Below are positions 1-11,629 of a stretch of 64,000 nt of DNA, piece by piece. This DNA is from Bifidobacterium cuniculi (lineage in GTDB: Bacteria > Actinomycetota > Actinomycetes > Actinomycetales > Bifidobacteriaceae). The stretch is from positions 124,001-188,000 of the forward strand of contig NZ_JGYV01000001.1 in NCBI RefSeq assembly GCF_000741575.1. The letters run 5' to 3'. A model generated the notes under the pieces. That model did no database searches and had not been told where the DNA came from. It saw nothing but the letters and a program-made list of their open reading frames with translations. The position numbers were made by a program, and so were the translations under genes. Every line of letters starts with the position of its first letter. Within the stretch, counting starts at the first letter, position 1.

Positions 1-1
1 C

Positions 2-793
2 ACCGTCATCGAGGTGGACCACTTGACCCGCGAGTTCAAGCTGCCGCGTACCCGTGACATGTTCAAGGCAGTCGACGACGTGAGCTTCAAGGTCAAGCGC
101 GGCACCACGCTGGCCATCGTGGGCGAGTCCGGCTCGGGCAAGTCCACCGTGGCGAACATGGTCCTGCGGCTCCTCAAGCCCACCTCCGGCAAGGTCACCT
201 ACAACGGCGAGGACATCTCGCAGTTCAAGGGCAAGGGCCTGCTGGACTTCCGCCGCCACGTGCAGCCGGTGTTCCAGAACCCCTACGGCTCCCTGGACCC
301 GATGTACTCCATCTTCCGCTCGATCGAGGAGCCCCTGCGCATCCACAAGATCGGCGATGCCAAGAGCCGCCGTGCGCGCGTCAAGGAACTGCTCGACATG
401 GTCGAGCTTCCCGAATCCGTCATGCAGCGTTATCCGAACGAGTTGTCGGGCGGCCAGCGCCAGCGCATCGCCATCGCGCGCGCCATGGCGCTCAATCCGG
501 ACGTCATCGTATGCGACGAGGCCGTCTCCGCGCTGGACGTGCTCGTCCAGGACCAGGTACTTCACCTGCTCAACGACCTCCAGGCCAAGAACGGCCTGAG
601 CTACCTGTTCATCACGCACGACCTCGCCGTGGTCCGCCAGATCGCGGACGACGTGGTCGTCATGCAGCATGGCAAGCTCGTCGAGCACGGCACCACCGAC
701 GAGGTCTTCCTGCATCCCAAGCAGCAGTACACGCGCGACCTGCTCGACGCCATTCCCGGCGGCAAGCTGGAGCTGGGCCTCAACCTGGACTGA
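2..793 (+). CDS. Oligopeptide/dipeptide ABC transporter ATP-binding protein (5' end outside window)
   Basis: ATPase that would energise peptide import (OppF/DppF type). The frame is open to the window edge and codes upstream of the first possible start (GTG at 14), so the gene begins outside. Visible motifs are Walker A GESGSGKS, Q-loop in VFQNPYGSLDP, signature LSGGQRQR, Walker B VIVCDEA and H-loop FITHD; the C-terminal tail HPKQQYTRDLLDAIPGG matches the oligopeptide ATPase family. Some bifidobacterial homologues are fusions of two ATPase domains, so this may be the second half of one; that is inference. The stop codon at 791-793 is the first three bases of a 96-bp palindrome. The family call is firm; the substrate is not visible. 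Confidence 0.93.
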   Translation, partial: TVIEVDHLTREFKLPRTRDMFKAVDDVSFKVKRGTTLAIVGESGSGKSTVANMVLRLLKPTSGKVTYNGEDISQFKGKGLLDFRRHVQPVFQNPYGSLDPMYSIFRSIEEPLRIHKIGDAKSRRARVKELLDMVELPESVMQRYPNELSGGQRQRIAIARAMALNPDVIVCDEAVSALDVLVQDQVLHLLNDLQAKNGLSYLFITHDLAVVRQIADDVVVMQHGKLVEHGTTDEVFLHPKQQYTRDLLDAIPGGKLELGLNLD

Positions 794-886
794 ACGGGCC
801 CGACCGACAGACGGATACGGGGAGGGGCGGACGACCCGCGGGTCGTCCGCCCCTCCCCGTATCCGTCTGTCGGTCGGGCCCGTTCA
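791..886. terminator. 96-bp perfect palindrome, bidirectional terminator with both stop codons
   Basis: Positions 791-886 read identically on both strands, with the centre between 838 and 839 and no unpaired loop in the duplex. The first three bases are the TGA of the upstream plus-strand ATPase gene, and the last three are the complement of the TGA of the minus-strand membrane protein gene. RNA from either strand could form a hairpin of more than 45 bp. The likely role is termination of both convergent transcripts. Confidence 0.85.
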
Positions 887-1555
887 GATCTCCTCGGTGG
901 GGTTGGGCTCGTCGTCGTCCGTCGGCTCGACCTCACCGTCGTCGCCCACCAGGGTGCCGTCCTCCTTCGCGAAGGTGTAGGCGGCCATATGGTGGGCCTT
1001 GCCGATCTTGTGGATCGAATCGAACAGGTCGAATGCCTGGGCGAAGATGATCAGCGAAAAGATCTCGTGCGACACCTCGCTGGTGAGCACGTCGCCGCCC
1101 GGCAGGCGGCCCAGCAGCACGAAGGCGAAGAACATGGTGGGGTAGATGAGCTGGCGCTGGTAGCTGTAGAAGAAGGTGCGGTTGCTCAGGTGGTAGAGCA
1201 CGATCGGCACCAGGTTGACGGTGGAGAAGATGATCTGGATGAGCACCAGGATGCCGATGCCCTGGTTGAAGTTGTCGTAGAACACCTTGCCGAAGATGGC
1301 CAGGAACATGATCACGTACAGGTTGGCGAAAATCAGGTAGCCGAACTGCATGCGCCGCGAGTTCGTGAAGAAGCCCGCCACGAAGACCACGAACACGGAG
1401 ACCTCCACGAAGATGTCGGCGACGAAGTCGGTGTGGTCGAACAGGGAGACGGCGGCGCCCACCAAGGTGACCGCCACCACGCACATGCAGACGATGAACC
1501 CCAAAGGCGTCTTCGCCCGCGTCGCCTTGTCCTTGTCCTTGCCATTGGTCGCCAT
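884..1555 (-). CDS. Predicted multi-pass membrane protein, function unknown
   Basis: 223-residue protein with a short Lys-rich N-terminus (MATNGKDKDKATRAKTP), then about five or six hydrophobic segments (near residues 17-40, 45-65, 75-100, 108-132, 140-160 and possibly 168-180). It ends in an acidic tail rich in Asp, Glu and Thr. I recognise no catalytic motif. The ATG at 1555 is preceded by a purine-rich GGAGGAGAGAGG ribosome-binding site; the frame stays open far upstream but that part runs antisense to xthA and is not coding. It is transcribed divergently from xthA and converges on the ABC ATPase gene. Function is not assigned. Confidence 0.75.
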   Translation of the reverse strand: MATNGKDKDKATRAKTPLGFIVCMCVVAVTLVGAAVSLFDHTDFVADIFVEVSVFVVFVAGFFTNSRRMQFGYLIFANLYVIMFLAIFGKVFYDNFNQGIGILVLIQIIFSTVNLVPIVLYHLSNRTFFYSYQRQLIYPTMFFAFVLLGRLPGGDVLTSEVSHEIFSLIIFAQAFDLFDSIHKIGKAHHMAAYTFAKEDGTLVGDDGEVEPTDDDEPNPTEEI

Positions 1556-1720
1556 GGTTCCTCTCTCCTCCGTTCCCGTGTCCCGCGGCACCGGGCGGTG
1601 CCGTCCCTGCCGTGCGCAACGCACGTGCCTTCCCCCACCGTAGGTGACGGCCGGCGTCCCCGGGGCGGTTTTCCTCTGTGCGCGCGAGACGGCACAGGCC
1701 GGCTGGTAGGCTCGGGAGCC

Positions 1721-2581
1721 ATGACTGTGACGATCACCACCTCGAACATGAACGGCATCCGCGCCGCCAAGCGCAAGGGACTGCACAAGTGGGTCATGCG
1801 CAACACCCCCGACATCTGGTGCATGCAGGAAGTACGCGCACCGCAAAGCGAGATCGACCCCATCATCGCCGAGATCGCGCAGGACTACGTGGAGGCGGGC
1901 CGGCTGTCCGCTCCCGCCGACCTCGCCAGCAGCAACGAGGTGTGCAAGGTCAAGGGGAGGGCCGGCGTGGCCATCGTCAGCGACCTGCCCGTCCTCGAAC
2001 GCCGCTACGGCCTGGAAGGCCTCGACGAAGACGTCGACACCGGACGGTGGATCGAGACGGACATCCGCACCCCGCAAGGCTACGTGATCACCGTCGTGTG
2101 CGTGTACGTGCACGCCGGCAACGTCGACGACCCCGTCAAGATGGGCCAGAAATACCGCTTCCTCGAGAAGATGACCGAACGGCTGGGACAGCTGCAGGAC
2201 GAGGCGGCCCACGGCGGGCGGCAGGCGGTGGTCTGCGGCGACTACAACGTGGCCCACGAGGACATCGACATCAACAACCCGGCCGGCCACGTGCACAACT
2301 CCGGCTTCCTGCCCGAGGAACGCGCCTACCTGGACCGCTGGCTCAAGGACCTCGATTACGTGGACGTCATGCGCGACCTCGCCGGTGACATCCAGGGCCC
2401 CTACACCTGGTGGAGCATGCGCGGCCGTGCTTTCGACAACGACGCCGGCTGGCGGCTCGACTACCAGTTCGCCACCCCCGAACTGGCGCAGGCCGCCCGT
2501 GGTTTCGTGGTGGACAAGCCCGACAACTACTTCAAGCGGTGGAGCGACCATGCTCCGCTGACCATCACCTACGACGTGTGA
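1721..2581 (+). CDS. xthA: Exodeoxyribonuclease III / AP endonuclease family protein
   Basis: 286-residue Mg-dependent exonuclease III/APE1-type enzyme that would cleave 5' of abasic sites and act as a 3'-5' exonuclease in base excision repair. Family motifs are present in order: NMNGIRAA near the start, metal-binding Glu in MQEVRAP, the catalytic GDYNVAHEDID block, WWSMRGRAFDNDAGWRLDY and the C-terminal SDHAPLT. Length is normal. The ATG at 1721 follows the -10-like TAGGCT (1707-1712) by only 8 bp, so the mRNA may be leaderless. It is divergent from the membrane protein gene. Confidence 0.93.
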   Translation: MTVTITTSNMNGIRAAKRKGLHKWVMRNTPDIWCMQEVRAPQSEIDPIIAEIAQDYVEAGRLSAPADLASSNEVCKVKGRAGVAIVSDLPVLERRYGLEGLDEDVDTGRWIETDIRTPQGYVITVVCVYVHAGNVDDPVKMGQKYRFLEKMTERLGQLQDEAAHGGRQAVVCGDYNVAHEDIDINNPAGHVHNSGFLPEERAYLDRWLKDLDYVDVMRDLAGDIQGPYTWWSMRGRAFDNDAGWRLDYQFATPELAQAARGFVVDKPDNYFKRWSDHAPLTITYDV

Positions 2582-2713
2582 CCCTTTTCCATTGCCGCCC
2601 GTGAACCTCTCCCGTTCCGGCGGCGTCGTGGTACTGTGGGTGACAGTGCCGAACGGCCCGGTCGGGCACGGCGGCGATGCAAGCGCAACGATTCCAGGAA
2701 ACGAGGAAAACCC

Positions 2714-3541
2714 ATGGGTCTGTTCGGATTCGGCAAGAAGAAGAAAGACAAGCACGAGGACCAGGTCGAGGACGCTATCGCCTCCGAGACCGAGGACGAG
2801 GCAGCCGCGGTCGGCGAGGAGCTGGACGCGGACGCGGACACGGAAGGCGCGGACGGGACTGCCGCCTACGAGCGCGGCGTGGAGCTCGGACCGTGGGACA
2901 TCGACGAGGACGACGCCCCCGACTACGACGAGTACCTCTCACTGGGTGCCTTCTACCTGCCCTTCGTGCAGGGCATCCAGCTGCGCATCAAGGCCAGCCG
3001 CGCCGACAACAGCCTCCTGGGCGCCACGGTGACCATCGGCCACTCCTCGCTGGAGCTCGAGGCCTTCGCCGCGCCGAAGACCATGGGCCTGTGGGATGAC
3101 ATCCGCGCCCGCATGCTGCAGAAGAACGCCGCCGCCAAGGAAGTGGAGGGCGTCTTCGGCACCGAGCTCGAGATGCCCGTCAAGACCGCCGACGGCAAGA
3201 CCCACCCCACCCGCATCGTGGGCGTCGACGGGCCGCGCTGGATGCTGCGCGGCATCTTCTCCGGCACCGCCGCCCAGGATTCCGACGCCGAGGAGACCAA
3301 GGTCCTCAACGACTTCTTCTCCAAGGTGGTCGTGGACCGCGGCAGCGAGCCCCTTGCCCCGAACGACCTCATCCCGCTGAGCCAGCCGCTGACCCCGGGC
3401 GAACGCCGTGAGCTCGCCGAGAAGCAGGCCGGTGACGCCAACGACGCGCTGCGCCGTCCCGACGGCCCGCTCTCCAGCGACCAGCAGGTCGAGCAGGAGG
3501 CCACCCTCTCGCGTGGCCCCATGTTCTCCGAACTGCGCTAG
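2714..3541 (+). CDS. DUF3710 family protein
   Basis: 275-residue protein starting MGLFGFGKKKKDK, then a long acidic linker (about residues 16-80, mostly Glu/Asp/Ala) and a globular part (about residues 80-240) that fits the actinobacterial DUF3710 family, including LELEAFAAPKTMGLWDD and GVDGPRWMLRGIF. The start at 2714 is preceded by GAGGAAAA; an in-frame GTG at 2636 is rejected because the extra residues are low-complexity Arg-rich. It is followed by a hairpin and the DUF3159 membrane protein gene, a pairing commonly seen in actinobacteria. Biochemical role unknown. Confidence 0.8.
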   Translation: MGLFGFGKKKKDKHEDQVEDAIASETEDEAAAVGEELDADADTEGADGTAAYERGVELGPWDIDEDDAPDYDEYLSLGAFYLPFVQGIQLRIKASRADNSLLGATVTIGHSSLELEAFAAPKTMGLWDDIRARMLQKNAAAKEVEGVFGTELEMPVKTADGKTHPTRIVGVDGPRWMLRGIFSGTAAQDSDAEETKVLNDFFSKVVVDRGSEPLAPNDLIPLSQPLTPGERRELAEKQAGDANDALRRPDGPLSSDQQVEQEATLSRGPMFSELR

Positions 3542-3561
3542 GACAACCACATGACGTACCG

Positions 3562-3589
3562 GTCCGTGCCCACGAGCGTGGGCACGGAC
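3562..3589. terminator. 12-bp stem, 4-nt loop hairpin after the DUF3710 gene
   Basis: Perfect inverted repeat: arms 3562-3573 and 3578-3589, loop GAGC. It lies 20 bp after the DUF3710 stop and before the ribosome-binding site of the next gene. It has no strong T-tract, which is usual for high-GC actinobacterial terminators. Confidence 0.65.
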
Positions 3590-3612
3590 TTTCCGTCGGA
3601 CGAAAGGACAGC

Positions 3613-4386
3613 ATGACCGACGAACGCAAACGGACCGGGCTGGGGGCGCTCGCCTCCGCCGACGACGATTTCTCCGTGGTCGATGCCATCGGCGGCCCCC
3701 GCGGCGTGGTCGAGTCGATGGTGCCCGGCGTCCTGTTCGTGGCGATGTTCGTCATCACCGGCAAGCTGCAGCTGACCATTATCGTGTCGGCCGTGGTCGC
3801 CGTGCTGCAGGTGCTGGTGCGCCTCGTGCAGCGCCAGTCCGTCATGGGTGCGCTGAGCGGCCTCGTGGGCGTGGCGATCTGCCTGGTGTGGGCATGGAAG
3901 ACCGGCGAGGCGCGCAACTACTACATGTACGGCTTCATCACGAACGCCGCCTACCTGGTGGTATTGCTCATCTCCCTGGCCTGCCGCGTGCCCGCCTTGG
4001 GATTCATCGTGGAATTCCTCCGGTCGCTGCCCACGGAGCATTTCCGGCAGTGGCTGGACGGCTGGCGTGCCGACCGCGCCCTCGTGCACGCCTACACCGT
4101 CGTCACATGGCTCTGGACGAGCGTATTCGCCCTGCGCCTGGTGGTGCAGGTGCCGTTGTACCTGACGGACCAAGTGGGCTGGCTGGGCGTGACGCGCCTG
4201 CTCATGGGCCTGCCGTTCTGGGCCCTGGCCATCTGGGTGTCCTACCTGATCGTGGCCACGCCCCTTCACCGGCACCGGCTCGCCGAGAAGGAACGGGAAC
4301 GGCGCGAGGGCGCCGAAGAGGAACTGCAGACGCTGGAAGCGGAAGGGAAGGTCGAGGATGGCGACGAGCGCAACCGTCAGGATTGA
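3613..4386 (+). CDS. DUF3159 family membrane protein
   Basis: 257-residue integral membrane protein with about six or seven hydrophobic segments from residue 40 to 225, flanked by a soluble N-terminus (MTDERKRTGLGALASADDDF) and a charged C-terminal tail (EKERERREGAEEELQTLEAE) likely to be helical. The family is a conserved actinobacterial unknown. AAAGGA at 3603-3608 supports the ATG at 3613. Its last 29 bp overlap the start of the following methyltransferase gene, suggesting translational coupling. Confidence 0.8.
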   Translation: MTDERKRTGLGALASADDDFSVVDAIGGPRGVVESMVPGVLFVAMFVITGKLQLTIIVSAVVAVLQVLVRLVQRQSVMGALSGLVGVAICLVWAWKTGEARNYYMYGFITNAAYLVVLLISLACRVPALGFIVEFLRSLPTEHFRQWLDGWRADRALVHAYTVVTWLWTSVFALRLVVQVPLYLTDQVGWLGVTRLLMGLPFWALAIWVSYLIVATPLHRHRLAEKERERREGAEEELQTLEAEGKVEDGDERNRQD

Positions 4387-5647
4387 GCGGTTTGCCGACC
4401 AGGGGCGCTGCGTGGCGCACCTGGACGGCCGGGTGGTCTTCGTGCGGTTCGCGTTGCCCGGTGAATTGGTGGAGATGGCCCTTGACCAGCCGCAGCGTGC
4501 CGACGCGCGCTTCTGGACCGCGGAAGTCACCAAGGTGCTCGAGCCCAGCCCACTGCGGGTTGAGCCGGCATGGCCCCAGGCGGGACCTCTGGCGTGGGGC
4601 GGCGGCCTGGGCGGCGCCGACCTGGTGCACGTGTCCCTCGAAGGCCAGCATGAGTGGAAGCGCGCGGTCGTGGAGGACCAGATGCGCCGGCTCGGCCATG
4701 TGGAGACGGACGTCGAGGTCGTGGCCATGCCGGGGGACGCGGCCCTGGATGGCATGCACTGGCGCACCCGCATCGAGATGGTGACCGACGAGCGAGGCCA
4801 TGCCTCCATGCGCCGACGCGAATCGCACGTGCGTGTGCCGATCGACACGATGCCCCTGGCCACGCAGGCGCTGCTGGCCGTTGCGGACACCCATGGCGTC
4901 TGGGACGGCCTGGCACCGGACGGCCACCATATCCGCGTGGCCGCGCCCCAGCCCCGCACCGAGGACGGCGGCACCGGTCACGACGCCCTGCTGGAAGCGG
5001 TCGGGGACAACTACGGCATCCTCGTGGACGGCGCCTGCGTGGCCGGCAACGAACGGCTCACGGAACGCACCATGGTGGACGGCCATGCATTCGACTACCG
5101 GGTCGAGGCATCCGGTTTCTGGCAGATGCACCGCGAGGCGCCGCTGGCACTCCCGCAGTACGTCCTCGACCAGGTGCGCGGCCTGCTGCAAGGCAAGGAC
5201 GGTGCCATTGCCTGGGACCTGTACTCCGGGTCCGGCCTGTTCACGCTGCCCCTGGCCACGCTGGCCGTCGCGCGGATGCTGTCCGTGGAAGGCGCACCCG
5301 ACGCGGTGCGCAACGCCCGGCACAACCTCAAGGCTGCGGGCCTGCACGGCGTGAACGCCGTGCAGGGCGACGTGGCGAAGTCGCTGGCGCACGTACCGGA
5401 TGCCCTGGCCCACCCGGACGTGGTGGTGCTCGACCCGCCGAGGGCCGGCGCCAAGGCGAAGGTCTGCCGGCAGATCGCCGCGTCCGGCGCCCGGGCGGTG
5501 GTGTACGTCGCCTGCGACCCGACGAGCCTGGCGCGCGACACCGCCACGCTTGCCGCCGAAGGCTACGAGCTGCGCGCCATCCGCGCCTTCGACATCTATC
5601 CCATGACACACCACGTGGAGACCGTGGCCACCTTCACCCGGGCCTGA
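4358..5647 (+). CDS. TrmA/RumA-family RNA 5-methyluridine methyltransferase
   Basis: 429-residue SAM-dependent RNA (uracil-C5) methyltransferase. It has an N-terminal TRAM-like beta barrel (about residues 1-60, CVAHLDGRVVFVRFALPGE), the SAM motif LYSGSGLFTLPLA, the DPPRAG motif and the catalytic Cys within YVACDPTSLARD. Typical iron-sulfur cysteines of RumA are not obvious. Whether the target is 23S rRNA U747/U1939 or tRNA U54 cannot be told from sequence. The gene overlaps the DUF3159 gene by 29 bp and sits 11 bp before the lipoprotein gene, so all three are probably cotranscribed. Confidence 0.88.
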   Translation: MATSATVRIERFADQGRCVAHLDGRVVFVRFALPGELVEMALDQPQRADARFWTAEVTKVLEPSPLRVEPAWPQAGPLAWGGGLGGADLVHVSLEGQHEWKRAVVEDQMRRLGHVETDVEVVAMPGDAALDGMHWRTRIEMVTDERGHASMRRRESHVRVPIDTMPLATQALLAVADTHGVWDGLAPDGHHIRVAAPQPRTEDGGTGHDALLEAVGDNYGILVDGACVAGNERLTERTMVDGHAFDYRVEASGFWQMHREAPLALPQYVLDQVRGLLQGKDGAIAWDLYSGSGLFTLPLATLAVARMLSVEGAPDAVRNARHNLKAAGLHGVNAVQGDVAKSLAHVPDALAHPDVVVLDPPRAGAKAKVCRQIAASGARAVVYVACDPTSLARDTATLAAEGYELRAIRAFDIYPMTHHVETVATFTRA

Positions 5648-5658
5648 ACGGAGGGGAA

Positions 5659-6264
5659 GTGAACAAACGCATGGGCATCGGCATCCTGTTCAAGCTCGTC
5701 GTCGGCATCCTGGCGGCCATGGCCACCTTCGCCTTCTCGTCGTGCGCGCCGCACGGCGACGCGGTCGGCGACACCCAGCACCGGGAGCCCGAGATCTCCT
5801 ACGATGCCGACCCGGGCGCCCCGCTCACGGTCGCCGTCATCGGCACGCCCGGCGGCAACGCCCTGGACGCGCCGCTGCTCAAGGCCCTGCAGTCCAAGCG
5901 GCTCATCCCGCGCTACACGAACACGTCCGGCATGGCGGACCCGGCGGCCGTCGGCCAGCAGGCCGTCGACGACGCCGTGCGCCAGCACGTCAAGCTCATC
6001 ATGGTCGTCGGCCTGACCCTTGACGACGCCGACCGCACTGGCTGGGACGACGCCCTGTCCTTCGCACGCCGCGCCGGCATCTCCGTCGTGCTCACCGACC
6101 CCGTGGATACGCCCGCGGACGCCACGCTCTTCGCCGCCGTCTTCACCGTGGACAATGCGGCCGAGGACGCCGAGGCCATCGGAGACGCCGCCTACACCGT
6201 CATCAACGACTATCCGCACGCACGCGACATCACCGTCACTACGCGCACGGGTGAGGATTCCTGA
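5659..6264 (+). CDS. Putative lipoprotein resembling half of a periplasmic-binding protein
   Basis: 201 residues if translated from the GTG at 5659 (GGAGG at 5650-5654); ATG at 5671 is an alternative. The N-terminus has a positive patch and a hydrophobic stretch ending in FAFSSC, an imperfect lipobox, so it may be a lipoprotein. The mature part alternates beta strands and helices (LTVAVIGTPGGNALDAPLLKAL, then VKLIMVVGL, then ISVVLTDPVDTPADA), which fits the first Rossmann-like lobe of a type 1 sugar-binding protein. A second lobe is missing. Function unknown; the PBP resemblance is my reading of the fold pattern. Confidence 0.6.
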   Translation: MNKRMGIGILFKLVVGILAAMATFAFSSCAPHGDAVGDTQHREPEISYDADPGAPLTVAVIGTPGGNALDAPLLKALQSKRLIPRYTNTSGMADPAAVGQQAVDDAVRQHVKLIMVVGLTLDDADRTGWDDALSFARRAGISVVLTDPVDTPADATLFAAVFTVDNAAEDAEAIGDAAYTVINDYPHARDITVTTRTGEDS

Positions 6265-6295
6265 CTTGTTCGGGCACGGCGGGTAGGGTGAACGC

Positions 6296-8788
6296 ATGAG
6301 CGAAACCACCAGCATGCCCACCGTCACGGAAGCCGGCCTGAACGCCCAGGAAGTCCGGGATCGCATGGAACGCGGCGAGAGCAACGCCGTGAAGTCCTCC
6401 TCGTCGCGTTCCCTCGCGGACATCGTGCGTGCCAACGTGTTCACGCTGTTCAACGGCATCATCCTGACCGCCATGGTCATGGTCCTCATCACCGGCTCCT
6501 GGAAGGACGCCGTCTTCGGCTTCGTCATCCTCATCAACACCGGCATCGGCATCGTCACCGAGCTGCGCGCCAAGCGCACGCTCGATCGGCTGTCCATCCT
6601 CGTCGCCTCCGACTACCTCGTGCGCCGTGGAGGCAAGGACGTCGAGGTCTCCCACAACGACATCGTCCTGGGCGACCTGCTCTGGGTCCGGGCCGGCGAG
6701 CAGATCCCCGCCGACGCGCAGATCGTGGAGGACTGGGGCCTGGAACTCGACGAGTCGATGATCACCGGCGAATCGCGCACCGTGCGCAAGAAGCCGGGCG
6801 ACACCGTCTACTCCGGCTCCACCGCCGTGTCCGGCATGGCCCTGGTGCGCGTCACCGCCGTGGGCGCCCACAGCTACGCAGCCACGCTCACCGCGCAGGC
6901 CAAGGTGTACAAGAAGAACGTCTCCGACCTCAACAAGGGCATCAACACCATCCTCAAGTTCATGACCTTCCTGGTGGTGCCCCTGTGCATCCTACTCATC
7001 ATCACGCAGATGAACGCCGTCGGCGGCTTCGCGCACGCCTTCACCACCGGCGCCTGGCGGCAGGCCGTCGTCTCCGCCGTCGCCGGCGTCGTCGGCATGG
7101 TCCCCGAAGGCCTCGTGCTGCTCACCTCGCTCAACTTCGCGCTCGCCGCCATCCGCCTGGCCCGCAAGAACACGCTCGTGCAGGACCTCGACTCCGTGGA
7201 GACCCTCGCCCGCGTCGACTGCCTCAACCTCGACAAGACCGGCACCATCACCGACGGCACCATCGTCTACGACGACTGCGCGCTGCTCGACGGCGCCGAC
7301 CGCACCGCCACCCTGCAGGCCCTCTACGACCTGTCCAACGAAGCCAACCCCAACGGCACCGGCGCCGCCGTTCTCGCGGGCCTCTCCAAGCAGGGCGTCA
7401 CCGCCGGTACCGTCGCCGAACGCGTCCCCTTCTCCAGCGCCCGCAAATGGAGCGCCGTCTCCTACGCCGGCGACGGCCCGCAGTCGGGCACGTGGACCAT
7501 GGGCGCCCCCGAGGTCATCCTGGCCGCCCTCGACGGCGACCACGCCGACCTGCTGGCACGCGTCAACCGGCTCGCCCAGGACGGCAACCGCGTGCTGCTC
7601 GTCGTGCACGACCCGCACGCCGCCCCCGCCGGCTTCGTCGACCACCCCACGCTCGACGCCGGCGCCGTGCCCATGGGCCTGGTCACCTGCTCCGAGCACA
7701 TCCGCGACGACGCCGAACCCACCCTCGCCTGGTTCCGCGAACAGGGCGTGCGCTGCCGCGTCATCTCCGGCGACAACCCCGTCACCGTCGGCGCCATCGC
7801 CGGCCGCGTCAAGCTCACCGGCGACCGCAAGCCCGTCGCCATGGACGCGCGCGAACTGCCCGAGGACCTCGACGAACTGGCGCGCACCCTCGAGGGCGTC
7901 GACGTGCTCGGCCGCGTGCTGCCCGAACAGAAGAAGGCGATCGTGCAGGCGCTGCACCGCACCGACCATGTCGTGGCGATGACCGGCGACGGCGTCAACG
8001 ACGCGCTCGCCATCAAGGAAGCGGACCTGGGCATCGCCATGGGCAACGCCGCGCCCGCCACGAAGGCCGTCGCCGAGGTCGTGCTCGTCGACTCGAGGTT
8101 CTCGCACCTGCCCGACGTCGTGGCCCGCGGCCGACAGGTCATGGCGAACATGGAACGCGTCGCCAGCCTCTTCCTGACGAAGACGGTCTACTCGGCCCTC
8201 ATCTCCTTCGGCGTGGTGCTCACCGCGATCTCCTACCCGTACCTGCCACGGCACATCAGCTACATCGGCGCGCTGACCATCGGCGCACCCGCCTTCCTGC
8301 TGGCCCTGGCGCCTAACACGCGCCGCTACATGCCCGGTTTCCTGCGCCGCGTCTTCGCCTTCTCCCTGCCCTGCGGCATCGCGACGGCCCTGGCCGTGCT
8401 GCTGAGCGCCTGGTTCGTACCTTCCCTCATGGGCTGGGCGCGCCCCGTGGCTGGCGACGACCTCTTTTGGCTGCGTTCGATGTGCGCGACCGCGCTGTTC
8501 CTCATGGGCATCTACGTGCTCGCCCGCGTCGCCCGGCCGCTCAACTCATGGCGCGGCTGGCTGGTCGCAGCCTTCGCCGCCGTCGGCGTGCTCGGCATGT
8601 GCATCCCCTTCGTGGCGAACTTCTTCGCCTTCGGGCTGCCCGGCGGCAAGGGACTGCTCACCCTGGGACTCCAGTTGGTTATCGCCTCCCTGCTGTTCGC
8701 AACCTGCATGTGGATCATCCCCAGGCTGCTGCCCGCCGCCACGGACTCGGTCATCTCACGATACAAGCGGCTGCGCGGGAAGAAGTAG
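6296..8788 (+). CDS. P-type cation-transporting ATPase, CtpE-like
   Basis: 830-residue P-type ATPase. The actuator motif TGES is at residues 157-160, the phosphorylation loop DKTGT begins at Asp313 and the hinge motif TGDGVNDALAI is present. The membrane core includes the transport motif GMVPEGLVLLTSLNFALA just before DKTGT, as in mycobacterial CtpE (implicated in Ca2+ uptake), rather than the CPC motif of heavy-metal pumps. About ten membrane segments are expected. TAGGGT (6284-6289) stands 6 bp before the ATG with no clear ribosome-binding site, so it may be leaderless. The specific ion is inference. Confidence 0.9.
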   Translation: MSETTSMPTVTEAGLNAQEVRDRMERGESNAVKSSSSRSLADIVRANVFTLFNGIILTAMVMVLITGSWKDAVFGFVILINTGIGIVTELRAKRTLDRLSILVASDYLVRRGGKDVEVSHNDIVLGDLLWVRAGEQIPADAQIVEDWGLELDESMITGESRTVRKKPGDTVYSGSTAVSGMALVRVTAVGAHSYAATLTAQAKVYKKNVSDLNKGINTILKFMTFLVVPLCILLIITQMNAVGGFAHAFTTGAWRQAVVSAVAGVVGMVPEGLVLLTSLNFALAAIRLARKNTLVQDLDSVETLARVDCLNLDKTGTITDGTIVYDDCALLDGADRTATLQALYDLSNEANPNGTGAAVLAGLSKQGVTAGTVAERVPFSSARKWSAVSYAGDGPQSGTWTMGAPEVILAALDGDHADLLARVNRLAQDGNRVLLVVHDPHAAPAGFVDHPTLDAGAVPMGLVTCSEHIRDDAEPTLAWFREQGVRCRVISGDNPVTVGAIAGRVKLTGDRKPVAMDARELPEDLDELARTLEGVDVLGRVLPEQKKAIVQALHRTDHVVAMTGDGVNDALAIKEADLGIAMGNAAPATKAVAEVVLVDSRFSHLPDVVARGRQVMANMERVASLFLTKTVYSALISFGVVLTAISYPYLPRHISYIGALTIGAPAFLLALAPNTRRYMPGFLRRVFAFSLPCGIATALAVLLSAWFVPSLMGWARPVAGDDLFWLRSMCATALFLMGIYVLARVARPLNSWRGWLVAAFAAVGVLGMCIPFVANFFAFGLPGGKGLLTLGLQLVIASLLFATCMWIIPRLLPAATDSVISRYKRLRGKK

Positions 8789-8863
8789 GATCCCACGGTA
8801 ACGTGGGGGCGAGGGGCGGGCCGCGCCTGTGCCTGCCATGAGGAAACAGTTCGGAGGAACCAC

Positions 8864-11566
<2,703 letters not shown>

Positions 11567-11581
11567 GCCGAACCGCCATTC

Positions 11582-11615
11582 GTGCACGCCCGTGGAACAA
11601 CCCATGGGCGTGCAC
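11582..11615. terminator. Hairpin after acnA
   Basis: Arms 11582-11595 and 11602-11615 pair over 14 positions with one G-U, loop of 6 nt. It lies 15 bp past the aconitase stop and just before the pncA promoter-like TACAAT. Confidence 0.65.
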
Positions 11616-11629
11616 TACAATGGGGCGGC

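Noticed and set aside
2636..2713. Upstream GTG extension of the DUF3710 gene
   Set aside because: Extra residues are Arg-rich low complexity; the internal ATG has a better ribosome-binding site and family-like start.
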